DNA of 64,000 nucleotides from RYN-230 sp963851025 (GTDB taxonomy: Bacteria; Actinomycetota; Actinomycetes; Streptosporangiales; Streptosporangiaceae), in assembly GCA_963851025.1 (NCBI GenBank), contig CAWKOA010000021.1, forward strand, positions 52,785 to 116,784, given 5' to 3'. Positions 15,845 through 24,078 of this stretch are shown here, in pieces. Within the stretch, counting starts at the first letter, position 1. Each line of letters starts with the position of its first letter. The notes beneath the pieces were generated by a model. The model ran no database searches. It was not told the DNA's origin and saw only the letters and a list, made by a program, of their open reading frames with translations. The translations under genes and the position numbers were made by a program.

Positions 15845-16390
15845 AGCACGGGCCATTTTTCTATAACGAACTTATCGCCCGGCGCGAAGTCGTCAGGGAT
15901 TCCGCTAACGGCGTGCTGACGCCAATGCTGATGGGGCCGCCGGGGAGCCGCCCCCCGGACCAGTTGCCGCCGGAAGTCCCGGCTGGCCCGGGAGCCAGGA
16001 CCGCGTGACGGGTCCTGGCCCCGCCTTCGATGGCGAAATCATTCGTTTACTGATCAATTCAGATGGTTAATCAGGGCGATCCATGCGCTGCAGAAATAAT
16101 TTGATACATGCAAGTGGGGCCGGGATCTCCGCCCGCTTATGCGGCTGCCAAGATCACTGATGTTCACCTGGGGGGCTCTACCCACGTCCGGGGCTGGCGC
16201 GTATGGTCAAAATCGAACCGGAATATGTGCTGTCCTGCACCGGCCAACCCGCCGGTGCAGGTGACCGCTCCGCTGGGGACCTGGGCGGTGCGGCCTGCCG
16301 TAGCCGCATGGGACCCATGGTGACTAAGTGACACGAGTTCGGCAACAGGAGGAATGCCGGCCGGGACGGGCCGGATAATGAGGTGCTGTC
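15845..16390. other. Long intergenic stretch before STAS gene
   Basis: No gene is supported over some 545 bases. Part of it (16020-16110) is AT-rich compared with the surroundings and is a plausible promoter region for the STAS-PAS gene. A short frame at 16108-16323 lacks a ribosome site. Confidence 0.6.
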
Positions 16391-17548
16391 GTGATCGCAG
16401 ACCCTTATCCAGTGCTCTGGGCGGACCAGCGGGCGGTCGTGGTTCTCCCGGGCCATATAGACCTGTCTAATTCCGGGGAGATCCGCAGCGAACTGCTGTC
16501 CGTTATCAATCGCGGTGCGACCACGCTGATCGCGGACATGAGCGCCACCGTCTCGTGTGACCATTCGGGAACGGAGGCCGTGGCCCGCGCCTACCAGCGT
16601 GCGGTGACCAGCGGCACTGACCTGCGGCTGGTCGTTACCGGCGAAGCCGTCAGGCGGATGTTCAGCATCAGCGGCATCGACTGGCTGGTGTCTGTCTATC
16701 CCTCTCTCGGCACGGCCCTGGCCGCCAGTACCGCGGCTGAACAAGCCCTGACGCCGGTGCCGGACCGGCCGTCCGGGGCCGGAGCCCAGGGTCGCCCGGC
16801 AGACGAGAACCAGGCGGCTGCGACCCAGGCGGGCGAGAGCCGGCCGCGCAGGAGCCAGCCGGGCGGCACGCAATCGGCCGGGCCCACCCCGGCCGGCGTT
16901 CCGGCCGGGGAGGCCGCACCGGATCACGGTCCCGGCACGGAGATCGCGCTGCTGGACCAGCACGGCGTGATCGTGTCGGTCAACCCCGCCTGGCAGGCCT
17001 TTGCCGAGGCGAACCAGGGAGACCTGTCCCGCGTCGGCCCGGGCGTGTCCTACCTGGAGGCGTGCGCCGCGGCGGGCGATGACCCGGTGGCCCAGCAAGT
17101 CGCGGGAGCCATCAGGCAGGCGCTCGCCGGTGATCTGCCCGGCCCGCTGGCCATCGAGGTGCCCTGCCACAGTCCGGACACGTCACGCTGGTTCGACATG
17201 CTCATCTCCGCGCGCCAGGACGACGCCGGAAGGTACCGGGGGGCCACGGTCACGCTGTCCCTGGCCAAGTCAGAACCCCGGATCACGCCCGCGCCGGCCG
17301 CGGATGAGTCCCAGCAGTTCCTCGCCCGGCTGGCGGAAGACCGGGACCGGATCGCCGGGGACCTGAACGAGCTCCTCGTGACCAGGCTGTTCTCCGCGGG
17401 CTTGTCGCTCCACTCCGCCCTGGGCGTCCTGGGCGATCATCCAGCGGCCGGGCGAATATGGGACGCCGTCAACGAGCTGGACATGACCATCAAGGACCTG
17501 CGGACCGTCCTGTTCAAGCAGCAGCCTGCTGACCACCGCTCCGACTGA
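16391..17548 (+). CDS. STAS-PAS protein with a pseudo-kinase dimerisation domain
   Basis: A 385-residue three-part protein. Residues 1-115 form a STAS domain like anti-sigma antagonists (VVVLPGHIDLSNSGEIRSELL ... LIADMSATVSCDHSG), with Cys beside the usual phospho-Ser position. Residues 116-180 are a disordered linker. Residues 185-300 resemble a PAS domain (LLDQHGVIVSVNPAWQAFA). The C-terminus (305-385) resembles the dimerisation helices of DevS-type kinases, RDRIAGDLNELLVTRLFSAG, but the phospho-acceptor His is Asn326 and no ATPase domain follows. It likely relays or buffers a signal rather than phosphorylating. GTG start at 16391. Confidence 0.75.
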   Translation: MIADPYPVLWADQRAVVVLPGHIDLSNSGEIRSELLSVINRGATTLIADMSATVSCDHSGTEAVARAYQRAVTSGTDLRLVVTGEAVRRMFSISGIDWLVSVYPSLGTALAASTAAEQALTPVPDRPSGAGAQGRPADENQAAATQAGESRPRRSQPGGTQSAGPTPAGVPAGEAAPDHGPGTEIALLDQHGVIVSVNPAWQAFAEANQGDLSRVGPGVSYLEACAAAGDDPVAQQVAGAIRQALAGDLPGPLAIEVPCHSPDTSRWFDMLISARQDDAGRYRGATVTLSLAKSEPRITPAPAADESQQFLARLAEDRDRIAGDLNELLVTRLFSAGLSLHSALGVLGDHPAAGRIWDAVNELDMTIKDLRTVLFKQQPADHRSD

Positions 17549-17605
17549 CGGGCCGGGCGCACCGCGTGGGCGGCGGCGTCGCGTCAGCCGGGTGGCCCAA
17601 CCGGC

Positions 17606-18064
17606 CTAACCGGCCTCGACGAGCCGGGCCAGGTTGTCCAGCGCCATCCGCTGCCCGGTCTCGTTGTCGGCCGGCGGGACGCTGTCCGGAAGCCCCTCGT
17701 GCACGATGACCACGTTGGTGCCGCCGTCCGCGTCCGTCAGCGTGGTGGTCATCGTCATCTCGCCGCGGAGGGCGGGATTGTCCGTCTCGAACTCGAACAC
17801 CTCGACCACCCGCTCGTCCGGCACGAGCGTCACGAAGTGGCCGTGATACGTGTCCGTGTTCGGCGCGGACTTGCCGGTGCTGGTCGGCGCGTCATAGGTG
17901 AGCGACACCCGGAACGAGCCGCCCTCGCGGGGGTCGAACTCGTGCACCTGGCTGCGCATCCCGTCCGGGACCCGCCACCGCGCGACCGCGTCCGCGTCCA
18001 GGAGCGCCCGGTAGACCGCGGCCCGCGGAGCGTTCACATGACGAGAGCTCTGTGTCGAATACAT
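17606..18064 (-). CDS. SRPBCC/AHSA1-domain protein
   Basis: A 152-residue protein of the START-like SRPBCC fold, AHSA1 type. The N-terminal strand-helix (SSRHVNAPRAAVYRALLDADAVARWRVPDGM) and the central EFDPREGGSFRVSLTY are typical, as is the C-terminal GTNVVIVHEGLPDSVPPADNETGQRMALDNLARLVE helix. Such proteins bind hydrophobic ligands; no ligand can be assigned. A paralogue is at 25576. Confidence 0.87.
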   Translation of the reverse strand: MYSTQSSRHVNAPRAAVYRALLDADAVARWRVPDGMRSQVHEFDPREGGSFRVSLTYDAPTSTGKSAPNTDTYHGHFVTLVPDERVVEVFEFETDNPALRGEMTMTTTLTDADGGTNVVIVHEGLPDSVPPADNETGQRMALDNLARLVEAG

Positions 18065-18118
18065 GTGCGAATATTACGGCAACTCAATCCCAGGGCGCCG
18101 GTATTTACGGCCTGCGGC

Positions 18119-18481
18119 TCAGTACGCGGCCGGCTGGTTGAAGATCACGACGAGGCTGACGATCTTGCCGTCGCGGACGCTGAAGTAGTTCGACAGGACG
18201 AGGTCGTCGGGCAGGCCGGTCTTGTCGAACTCGCCGGTGTAGGCGCCGCGGACGATCGTGTCGCCGTAGTGCTCCAGCACCTCGCGGACCTCGATCTGGA
18301 CCTTGTCGCCGACCATTTCCTTCTCCACCCAGCGGCGGATCGCACTGGTGCCGCTGAACTCGCGGCGGGCGTCGTTGACGTACGCGTCGCTGGCGAACGT
18401 GGCCATGATGGCGTCCGTGTCCAGCGCGTTGACGCCGGCGATGTGGGCGGCGATGACCCCGGTCAGCTCGGTGGCGTGCAT
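18119..18481 (-). CDS. SnoaL-like protein
   Basis: A 120-residue NTF2-fold protein from the ATG at 18481, behind GAGAGGAG. MHATELTGVIAAHIAGVNALDTDAIMATFASDAYVND and VLSNYFSVRDGKIVSLVVIFNQPAAY are characteristic of SnoaL-like polyketide cyclase relatives. It is divergent from the MerR gene with a perfect palindrome between them, so it is a likely target of that regulator. Confidence 0.85.
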   Translation of the reverse strand: MHATELTGVIAAHIAGVNALDTDAIMATFASDAYVNDARREFSGTSAIRRWVEKEMVGDKVQIEVREVLEHYGDTIVRGAYTGEFDKTGLPDDLVLSNYFSVRDGKIVSLVVIFNQPAAY

Positions 18482-18580
18482 GCTGTGCTCCTCTCTCGGC
18501 GGCCGGCCCTCGCGGCCGGGCATCAATCACCCTCGCGGCTGCCGCCAGGGGACGGTCAACGGCAGAATCGGGGCGTGACT

Positions 18581-18595
18581 CTCCCCCTGGGGGAG
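18581..18595. promoter_or_regulatory. MerR-type operator
   Basis: CTCCCCCTGGGGGAG is a perfect 7-1-7 inverted repeat, 16 bases before the MerR ATG and about 100 before the divergent SnoaL-like start. CTCCCC...GGGGAG palindromes are the usual operator form of GyrI-fused MerR regulators in actinobacteria. Confidence 0.75.
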
Positions 18596-18611
18596 CGTGC
18601 AGACTCGTGTC

Positions 18612-19451
18612 ATGCGCAACTGCCTGGCGATCGGGGACTTCGCCCGCGCGACCCACATGAGCGTGAAGACCCTGCGCTACTACCACCGGGTCGGCCTGCT
18701 GGAGCCGGCCGACGTGGACGCGGACACGGGCTACCGCCGCTACACCACCGCCCAGATCCCGACCGCGCAGATCATCCGGCGTTTCCGCGACCTGGACATG
18801 CCCGTGGACGAGGTCCGGCAGGTCCTGGAGGCTCCGGACATCGAGACCCGCAACGAGCTCATCGCCGCCCACCTGAACCGGCTGGAAGAAGGGCTGGCCC
18901 GGACCCAGGGGGCCGTCTCGTCCCTGCGTGACCTGCTGGCCCGCCCGGCGCCGCCCGAGCTGGCCGACATCGGGCGGCTGCGCGTGGCGGCCACGCCGTC
19001 CGCCGCGATCAGCGAGACGCTGGACATCGAGGACGCGGGAACCTGGTTCCAGGGGGCGCTGGGCGAGCTCTACGCCACGCTGGAGGCCCAGAACCTTGCC
19101 CCGGCCGGGCCCAGCGGAGGGATCTACGCGACCGAGCTGTTCTCCCACGGCCTGGGCCAGGCCACCATCTTCGTGCCGTGCGCCGGGTCGCCGAAGCCCA
19201 TGGGCCGGGTGACGTCTCTGGTCGTGCCGCCCGCCGAGTTCGCCACCATCATCCACCCCGGCTCGCACACCGACGTCGACCGCGCCTACGGCTCACTGGC
19301 CACGTACGTCACCCAGCACGCGCTGGCCGTCGACGGGCCGATCCGGGAGTACTACCTCACCTACCGGCGCGACACCCCGGACGCGTCCCGGTGGCGGACG
19401 CAGATCTGCTGGCCGATCTTCCACACCGGGCCCGGGCCGGACGACGCGTAG
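18612..19451 (+). CDS. MerR-family regulator with GyrI-like effector domain
   Basis: A 279-residue transcription factor. The N-terminal winged helix (AIGDFARATHMSVKTLRYYHRVGLLEPADVDADTGYRRY) is a canonical MerR domain. A dimerisation coiled coil follows, then a GyrI-like ligand-binding domain at about 130-275 (ending REYYLTYRRDTPDASRWRTQICWPI). Such proteins sense drug-like or hydrophobic molecules and activate by DNA distortion. The ATG at 18612 is chosen over the frame start at 18597 because the HTH begins immediately. It probably autoregulates through the palindrome at 18581-18595. Confidence 0.9.
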   Translation: MRNCLAIGDFARATHMSVKTLRYYHRVGLLEPADVDADTGYRRYTTAQIPTAQIIRRFRDLDMPVDEVRQVLEAPDIETRNELIAAHLNRLEEGLARTQGAVSSLRDLLARPAPPELADIGRLRVAATPSAAISETLDIEDAGTWFQGALGELYATLEAQNLAPAGPSGGIYATELFSHGLGQATIFVPCAGSPKPMGRVTSLVVPPAEFATIIHPGSHTDVDRAYGSLATYVTQHALAVDGPIREYYLTYRRDTPDASRWRTQICWPIFHTGPGPDDA

Positions 19452-19453
19452 CG

Positions 19454-20956
19454 TCAGCCCCGGCCGCGCAGGGCGCTGGTGAGCACGGCCATCAGCCGGG
19501 CGACGGCGCCGGTGAAGGCGTGCTCGGGCGGGGTGGCGTACCCGATGACCAGCGCGGGCCCGTGCGGGCCGGATCCGGGCGGGCTGGATCCGGGCGGGCC
19601 GGGGTCCGCACGGTAGGGCCGGAGGCCCTCGAGGGCCAGGTCGTGGCGGGCCGCGGCCCGGGCGACGATGTCGTCCTCGTCCACGCCCGCGGGCAGCTCC
19701 AGCAGCGCGTGCAGCCCGGCGGCGACCCCGGTGACCCGCGCCTGCGGGACGTGCCGCCGGACCTCGGCGACGAGGTGGTCACGCCGGCGCCGGTAGGCGA
19801 GCCGGGCCCGGCGCACCTGCCGGTCGTAGGCCCCGGAGGTGACGAACTCGGCCAGCGTGAGCTGGTCGAAGCTGCTGGAATGCCGGTCGGTGAGGGCCTT
19901 GGCCGCGGCGACCTCGTCCACGAGGTGGGCGGGGACGACGAGCCAGCCCAGCCGCAGGCCGGGCGCCAGGCTCTTGCTGGCCGTCCCGGCGTAGATGACC
20001 TGCTCCGGCCCGAGCGCCTGCATGGCCCCGACCGGCTGGCGGTCGTAGCGGAATTCCCCGTCGTAGTCATCCTCGATGAGCAGACCGCCGGTCCGCGCGG
20101 CCCATTCGATGGCCCGGGTCCGGCGGCCGGGCGCGAGCACGCCGCCCAGCGGGAACTGGTGCGCCGGGGTCAGCAGCGCGGCGTCTGCGTCGCCGAGCCC
20201 GCCCGTCCCGCCGAGCCCGCCCGTCGCCCGCTCGTCCCGTCTGCCCCGCCCGGTCCGGGCCCGTCGAGGACGGCGCCGCTCTCATCCACCTGGAGCGTGC
20301 GGGTGCGCAGCCCGTGCTCGGCCGCGATGCCGCGCAGGTCCGGCAGGCCGTACGCCTCGATAGCCAGGGTCGTGGCGCCCCGGCCGTGCAGCACCCGGCA
20401 GATCAGGCCGAGGCCCTGGGTGAAGCCGGAGCAGACCACGATCCGGTCCGGGCTCACCCGCACGCCGCGCGCCCGGGCCAGGTACCCGGCCAGGGCCTGG
20501 TGCAGCTCGGGCCGGCCGCGGGCGTCCCGGGTGTAGCCGAACGCCTCGGACGGGGCGGCTGTTCAGGGCCCGGCGCGCCGCCGCGAGCCAGCGGGAGCGG
20601 GGGAAGGCCGCCACGTCAGGTGAGCCGGGCCGCAGGTCGTAGCGCAGCCGGCGGGGCGCCTGCGCCCGGGCGGTCACGGCCCCGGCCGCGGGCGCCGGCC
20701 CGGCGACCCGGGTGACTGAGCCCTGGCGGGCGACGAGCCAGCCCTCGGCGACCAGCTGCCCGTAGACGTTGACCACGGTGTTGCGGGCCACCCCCAGGTC
20801 GGCGGCCAGCGAACGGGAGGACGGCAGGCGCAGCCCGGGCGCCAGCCGGCCGGACCGGACCGCCTCGCGGAGCTGGCCCTCCAAGTTGGCGCGCACCCGC
20901 GGGCCGGCGCGGTCCAGGTGCAGGTCCACCCCGGAACTGGCCCATGTTTCTGGCAC
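19454..20956 (-). CDS. MocR/PdxR-type GntR-aminotransferase regulator, two frame shifts
   Basis: One gene read in three frames. The first part (from the GTG at 20956) has the GntR winged helix (LREAVRSGRLAPGLRLPSSRSLAADLGVARNTVVNVY). The middle part is in the second frame (MRVSPDRIVVCSGFTQGLGLICRVL). The last part, from about 20170 down, is in the third (LIEDDYDGEFRYDRQPVG, then TASKSLAPGLRLGW with the PLP-binding Lys). Shifts lie near 20560 and in a GGGCGGGCTCGGCG repeat near 20200-20240. MocR regulators sense PLP or amino-compounds. It faces the AhpD-like gene across 46 bases, so it probably controls it. Confidence 0.8.
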
Positions 20957-21002
20957 GAAAGTGGAGCTTACCTGTGAGCCGGCTGGCTTCTAGGTTCGGG
21001 TT

Positions 21003-21518
21003 ATGGCTCTTACAGACACCCAGGAAGACACGACCACCCAGGCCCCGTTCACGATCCCGGTCCGGCTGGACTTCGATGGCCACGCGGCCGGATTCGCCCG
21101 GGCCCTGGCCCAGCTGGACAAGGCGGCCACCAGGGAACTGGACCGGGTGGGCTTCGACGCCCGGCTGCGCGAGCTGGTCCGGGTCCGCGCCTCGCAGCTC
21201 AACGGCTGCGCCTACTGCATCGACATGCACACCAAGGACGCCCGGGCGGTGGGCGAGAGCGAGCAGCGCCTGTACGGCATCGCGGCCTGGCGGGACACGC
21301 CCTACTTCTCGGCCCGGGAACGGGCGGCGCTCGCGTTCACCGAAGCGGTGACGCTGATGGCCGCCGACCACGTCCCCGACGAGGCGTACGAGGCCGTCGC
21401 GGCGCACTACGGCCCGGACGAGGTCGCCGCCCTGCTGGCCCTGATCATCACGATCAACGCCTGGAACGCGGTCGGGGTGGCCACGCACGCCTGGACGCCC
21501 GGCAGTTACGAGCGCTGA
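21003..21518 (+). CDS. Carboxymuconolactone decarboxylase/AhpD-like protein
   Basis: A 171-residue AhpD-fold protein. The conserved motif is RASQLNGCAYCIDMHTKDARAVGESEQRL, in which the CxxC pair and His form the peroxidase-reductase-like active site. The second half (FSARERAALAFTEAVTLMAADHVPDEAYEAV ... INAWNAVGVA) is typical. It may reduce peroxides or act as a thiol-disulfide partner. Divergence from a MocR regulator is a recurrent actinobacterial arrangement. A hairpin terminator follows. Confidence 0.9.
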   Translation: MALTDTQEDTTTQAPFTIPVRLDFDGHAAGFARALAQLDKAATRELDRVGFDARLRELVRVRASQLNGCAYCIDMHTKDARAVGESEQRLYGIAAWRDTPYFSARERAALAFTEAVTLMAADHVPDEAYEAVAAHYGPDEVAALLALIITINAWNAVGVATHAWTPGSYER

Positions 21519-21534
21519 CCCCAGCCGCCAGCCG

Positions 21535-21568
21535 CCCGGGGACCCGCCGCGCTAGGCGGGACCCCGGG
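21535..21568. terminator. Bidirectional hairpin between convergent genes
   Basis: The arms 21535-21548 and 21555-21568 pair over 13 of 14 positions (one A-A mismatch) with a six-base GCGCTA loop. It sits between the AhpD-like gene and the convergent ogt gene and can terminate both. Confidence 0.7.
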
Positions 21569-21622
21569 CCTGGTCCGCGCTGGGCCCGTCGTCACCCACC
21601 GGCCCGGTCACCACGGGTCCCG

Positions 21623-22159
21623 TCACCACAGGCCCGGGGAGCCCGTCCGCTCCAGGTCCAGCAGGGCCCGCTTGCGCGCCAGGCCGCCGGCGTAGCCGGT
21701 CAGCTGGCCGGTGCTGCCCACCACCCGGTGGCACGGGATCAGGATGCTCAGCGGGTTGCGGCCCACGGCGCCGCCGACGTCCCGCGCGTTCGCGCCGCCG
21801 CCGAGACGCCGGGCCAGGTCGCCGTAGGTGGTCGTCTGCCCGTACGGGATCTCCGCGATCAGCGCCCAGACACGCCGCTGGAACTCGGTGCCCCGGGCGT
21901 CCAGGGGCAGGCCGAACTCCGTCCGGGTGCCGTCCAGGTACTCCCCGAGCTGCCGGGTGACGTCCGCGAAGCCCGCGCTGCTCCGCGGCCCGAAACTCGC
22001 CGGGCGGGGCCGGTACCAGTGATGCGGGAAGTACAGGCCGGTCAGTACCGCTCCGTCGCGCACGATGGTCAGGTCGCCCAGCCGCGTGGCGAGCACAGTG
22101 TGCTCGGCCGTCACGCGCCCGGCCGTGCTTGCCTCGCTCGTGCTTGCCTCGGTCGTCAT
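21623..22159 (-). CDS. ogt: Methylated-DNA-protein-cysteine methyltransferase (first copy)
   Basis: A 178-residue suicidal repair protein that moves alkyl groups from O6-alkylguanine to its own Cys. The active site LIPCHRVVGSTGQLTGYAGGLARKRALL is complete, with the helix-turn-helix EFQRRVWALIAEIPYGQTTTYGDLARRLG ahead of it. The Ser/Thr/Glu-rich first 20 residues are unconserved. It is separate from the sigma-led repair operon 700 bases away, which contains a second, only distantly similar, copy. Confidence 0.92.
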   Translation of the reverse strand: MTTEASTSEASTAGRVTAEHTVLATRLGDLTIVRDGAVLTGLYFPHHWYRPRPASFGPRSSAGFADVTRQLGEYLDGTRTEFGLPLDARGTEFQRRVWALIAEIPYGQTTTYGDLARRLGGGANARDVGGAVGRNPLSILIPCHRVVGSTGQLTGYAGGLARKRALLDLERTGSPGLW

Positions 22160-22328
22160 CCTCTGCTCCTCCGCTCAGGCCGTCAGTACCCGGAAGACGT
22201 GCCAGGCCCGCGTTCCGTGAGGTTTCCGGGACATTGACCGCGCCATCTCACGCCCGCCTCTCATCCCCCGTCTGCCCGGCGAGCGCATCCGGCCGGGTGC
22301 GCCGTCACCGCCAGGAAAGGGATGATCC

Positions 22329-22775
22329 ATGTCCACCGAAGACAACAAGGCCGTCGTCGCCCGCTGGTTCGCCGAGTTCTGGGGCAAGGACTTCAACCCC
22401 GCGGTCATCGGCGAACTCGCGGCCCCGGACATCCGCTTCGAGTACTCCCTGCATGCGCCGTGCCGTGGCCGGGACCAGGTACGCGAGTTCGCCACCAAGT
22501 TCCGCGCCGCGTTCCCCGACCTGAACTTCTGGGGGACGGCGGACCTGATCGCCGACGGCGATTACGTCGTCGGCCAGTGGGAGGGCGGCGGCACCCAGAC
22601 GGGCGACGCGTTCGACGACATGCCGGTCGGCTCCCTGCCCGCCAGGACCGGGAAGACCATCCGGTTCACCGGCATTACCGTGCTGAAGGTCGAGAATGGC
22701 CTCATCACCGAGGAGATCGGCCTCGACGACGGAGTCACGGTGCTGCGGCAGCTGGGCCTGATCACGCAGGCCTGA
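22329..22775 (+). CDS. SnoaL-like/ester-cyclase-type protein
   Basis: A 148-residue NTF2-fold protein from the ATG at 22329, behind AAAGGGATG. TEDNKAVVARWFAEFWGKDFNPAVIGELAAPDIRFEY, GRDQVREFATKFRAAFPDL and ITVLKVENGLITEEIGLDDGVTVLRQLG define it. Members include polyketide cyclases and uncharacterised stress proteins. Its stop codon lies in a 14-bp tandem repeat. It runs toward the alkylation-repair operon on the same strand, 75 bases upstream of the sigma gene. Confidence 0.85.
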   Translation: MSTEDNKAVVARWFAEFWGKDFNPAVIGELAAPDIRFEYSLHAPCRGRDQVREFATKFRAAFPDLNFWGTADLIADGDYVVGQWEGGGTQTGDAFDDMPVGSLPARTGKTIRFTGITVLKVENGLITEEIGLDDGVTVLRQLGLITQA

Positions 22776-22808
22776 GCGCTCAGGCCTGAGCACTCAGGCC
22801 TGAGCACC
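22767..22808. repeat. Three 14-bp tandem palindromic units
   Basis: The units CAGGCCTGAGCGCT, CAGGCCTGAGCACT and CAGGCCTGAGCACC follow each other, and each junction forms the palindrome TCAGGCCTGA. The first unit contains the SnoaL-like stop. It may act as a terminator, or separate this gene from the repair operon. Confidence 0.7.
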
Positions 22809-22849
22809 GGGGCACCTCACGGAACCCAGATCCAGGACGTCTACTGGTC

Positions 22850-23467
22850 ATGACAGGCAAGCCACCGTTCGAGAGCGTCGTGTCGGCGCACGGCCGTACC
22901 GTGCTGCGGGTCTGCCGGGCCATCCTCGGCCCGGCCGACGCGGACGACGCCTGGTCGGAAACCTTCCTGTCCGCGCTGAAGGCCTATCCGGACCTGCCGG
23001 CCGACGCGAACGTTGAGGCCTGGCTGGTCACCATCGCCCACCGCAAGGCCATCGACGTGACCCGGGCGGCCGCCCGCCGCGCGATCCCGGTGGCCGAGAC
23101 CCCGGATACCCCGGCGGCATCCGGGGTCGCGGACGGCCGCCCGGGCGCGCCGGGTGCGGGCCGCGGCCTGGTCGCCGACGACGACCTGGCCGACGCCCTC
23201 ACCCGGCTGCCCGCCAAGCAGAAACAGGCCGTGGCCTACCACTACCTGGCCGGGCTGCCCTACGCCGACGTAGCCGCCATTCTCGGCGGCACCGCCGAGG
23301 CCGCCCGCCGCGCGGCGGCCGATGGCGTCGCCCGCCTGCGCCGCTCCTACCCGGGCGCCGCGGGGCAGGCGGCGGCCCGGCCCGCCGCGCCGGCCGCCGG
23401 CCCCGCCCGGCCCGCACCCTCACCCTCACCCTCACCCGCAGCGACACCGAAAGGAGCGTCCCGATGA
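22850..23467 (+). CDS. ECF-type RNA polymerase sigma factor
   Basis: A 205-residue sigma factor. Region 2 is FESVVSAHGRTVLRVCRAILGPADADDAWSETFLSALKAYP (DAWSETF in place of the usual DAxQ-F motif), and region 4 is ALTRLPAKQKQAVAYHYLAGLPYADVAAILGGTAEAARRAAADGVARLR. The C-terminus is a Pro/Ala tail with repeated SPSP. No anti-sigma gene is adjacent. Its TGA overlaps the ATG of ogt (ATGA), so it heads the alkylation-repair operon and probably regulates it; how it is activated is not visible. Confidence 0.88.
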   Translation: MTGKPPFESVVSAHGRTVLRVCRAILGPADADDAWSETFLSALKAYPDLPADANVEAWLVTIAHRKAIDVTRAAARRAIPVAETPDTPAASGVADGRPGAPGAGRGLVADDDLADALTRLPAKQKQAVAYHYLAGLPYADVAAILGGTAEAARRAAADGVARLRRSYPGAAGQAAARPAAPAAGPARPAPSPSPSPAATPKGASR

Positions 23468-24078
23468 CCATCGACGACACAGCCGGGGCGCTGGCCCAGG
23501 CCTTCCCCGACGACCCAGATCAGCTCGGCCGCCTGCACGCCCGGCTGGCGGCCGCCGCACAGCAGGACGGTGTGCTCGACGTGGCCTACCGGGTCATCGA
23601 CAGCCCCGTCGGCCCGCTGCTGCTGGCCGCCACCGAGCAGGGCCTGATCCGGGTGGCCTTCGCCCTCGAGGGCCACGACGCCGTGCTGCAAGCGCTGGCC
23701 GACAAGGTCAGCCCGCGCATCCTCAGCGCCCCCGGCCGCCTGGACGCGGCCGCCCGGGAGCTGGACGAGTACTTCTCCGGCCGCCGGCGCGCGTTCGACC
23801 TGGCGCTGGACTGGCGGCTGTCCGCCGGGTTCCGGCGCACGGTGCTGGCCCACCTGCCGGACATCGGCTACGGGCACACGGCCAGCTACTCCACCGTCGC
23901 CGGGCTGGCGGGCAGCCCGAAGGCGGTCCGGGCCGTCGGCACCGCCTGCGCGACCAACCCGATCCCCGTGGTGGTGCCGTGTCACCGCGTGGTCCGCGCC
24001 GACGGCAGCATGGGCGGCTACCGCGGCGGCCCCGACGCCAAGCGCACCCTGCTCACCCTGGAGGAGGCCGCAGCATGA
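23464..24078 (+). CDS. ogt: Methylated-DNA-protein-cysteine methyltransferase (second copy)
   Basis: A 204-residue alkyltransferase with a longer N-terminus than the copy at 21623. The active site is VVVPCHRVVRADGSMGGYRGG, preceded by FRRTVLAHLPDIGYGHTASYSTVAGLAGSPKAVRAVGTA. An N-terminal RNase-H-like domain (YRVIDSPVGPLLLAATEQGLIRVAF) is present. It is the second gene of the four-gene repair operon, overlapping both neighbours by four bases. Confidence 0.92.
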   Translation: MTIDDTAGALAQAFPDDPDQLGRLHARLAAAAQQDGVLDVAYRVIDSPVGPLLLAATEQGLIRVAFALEGHDAVLQALADKVSPRILSAPGRLDAAARELDEYFSGRRRAFDLALDWRLSAGFRRTVLAHLPDIGYGHTASYSTVAGLAGSPKAVRAVGTACATNPIPVVVPCHRVVRADGSMGGYRGGPDAKRTLLTLEEAAA

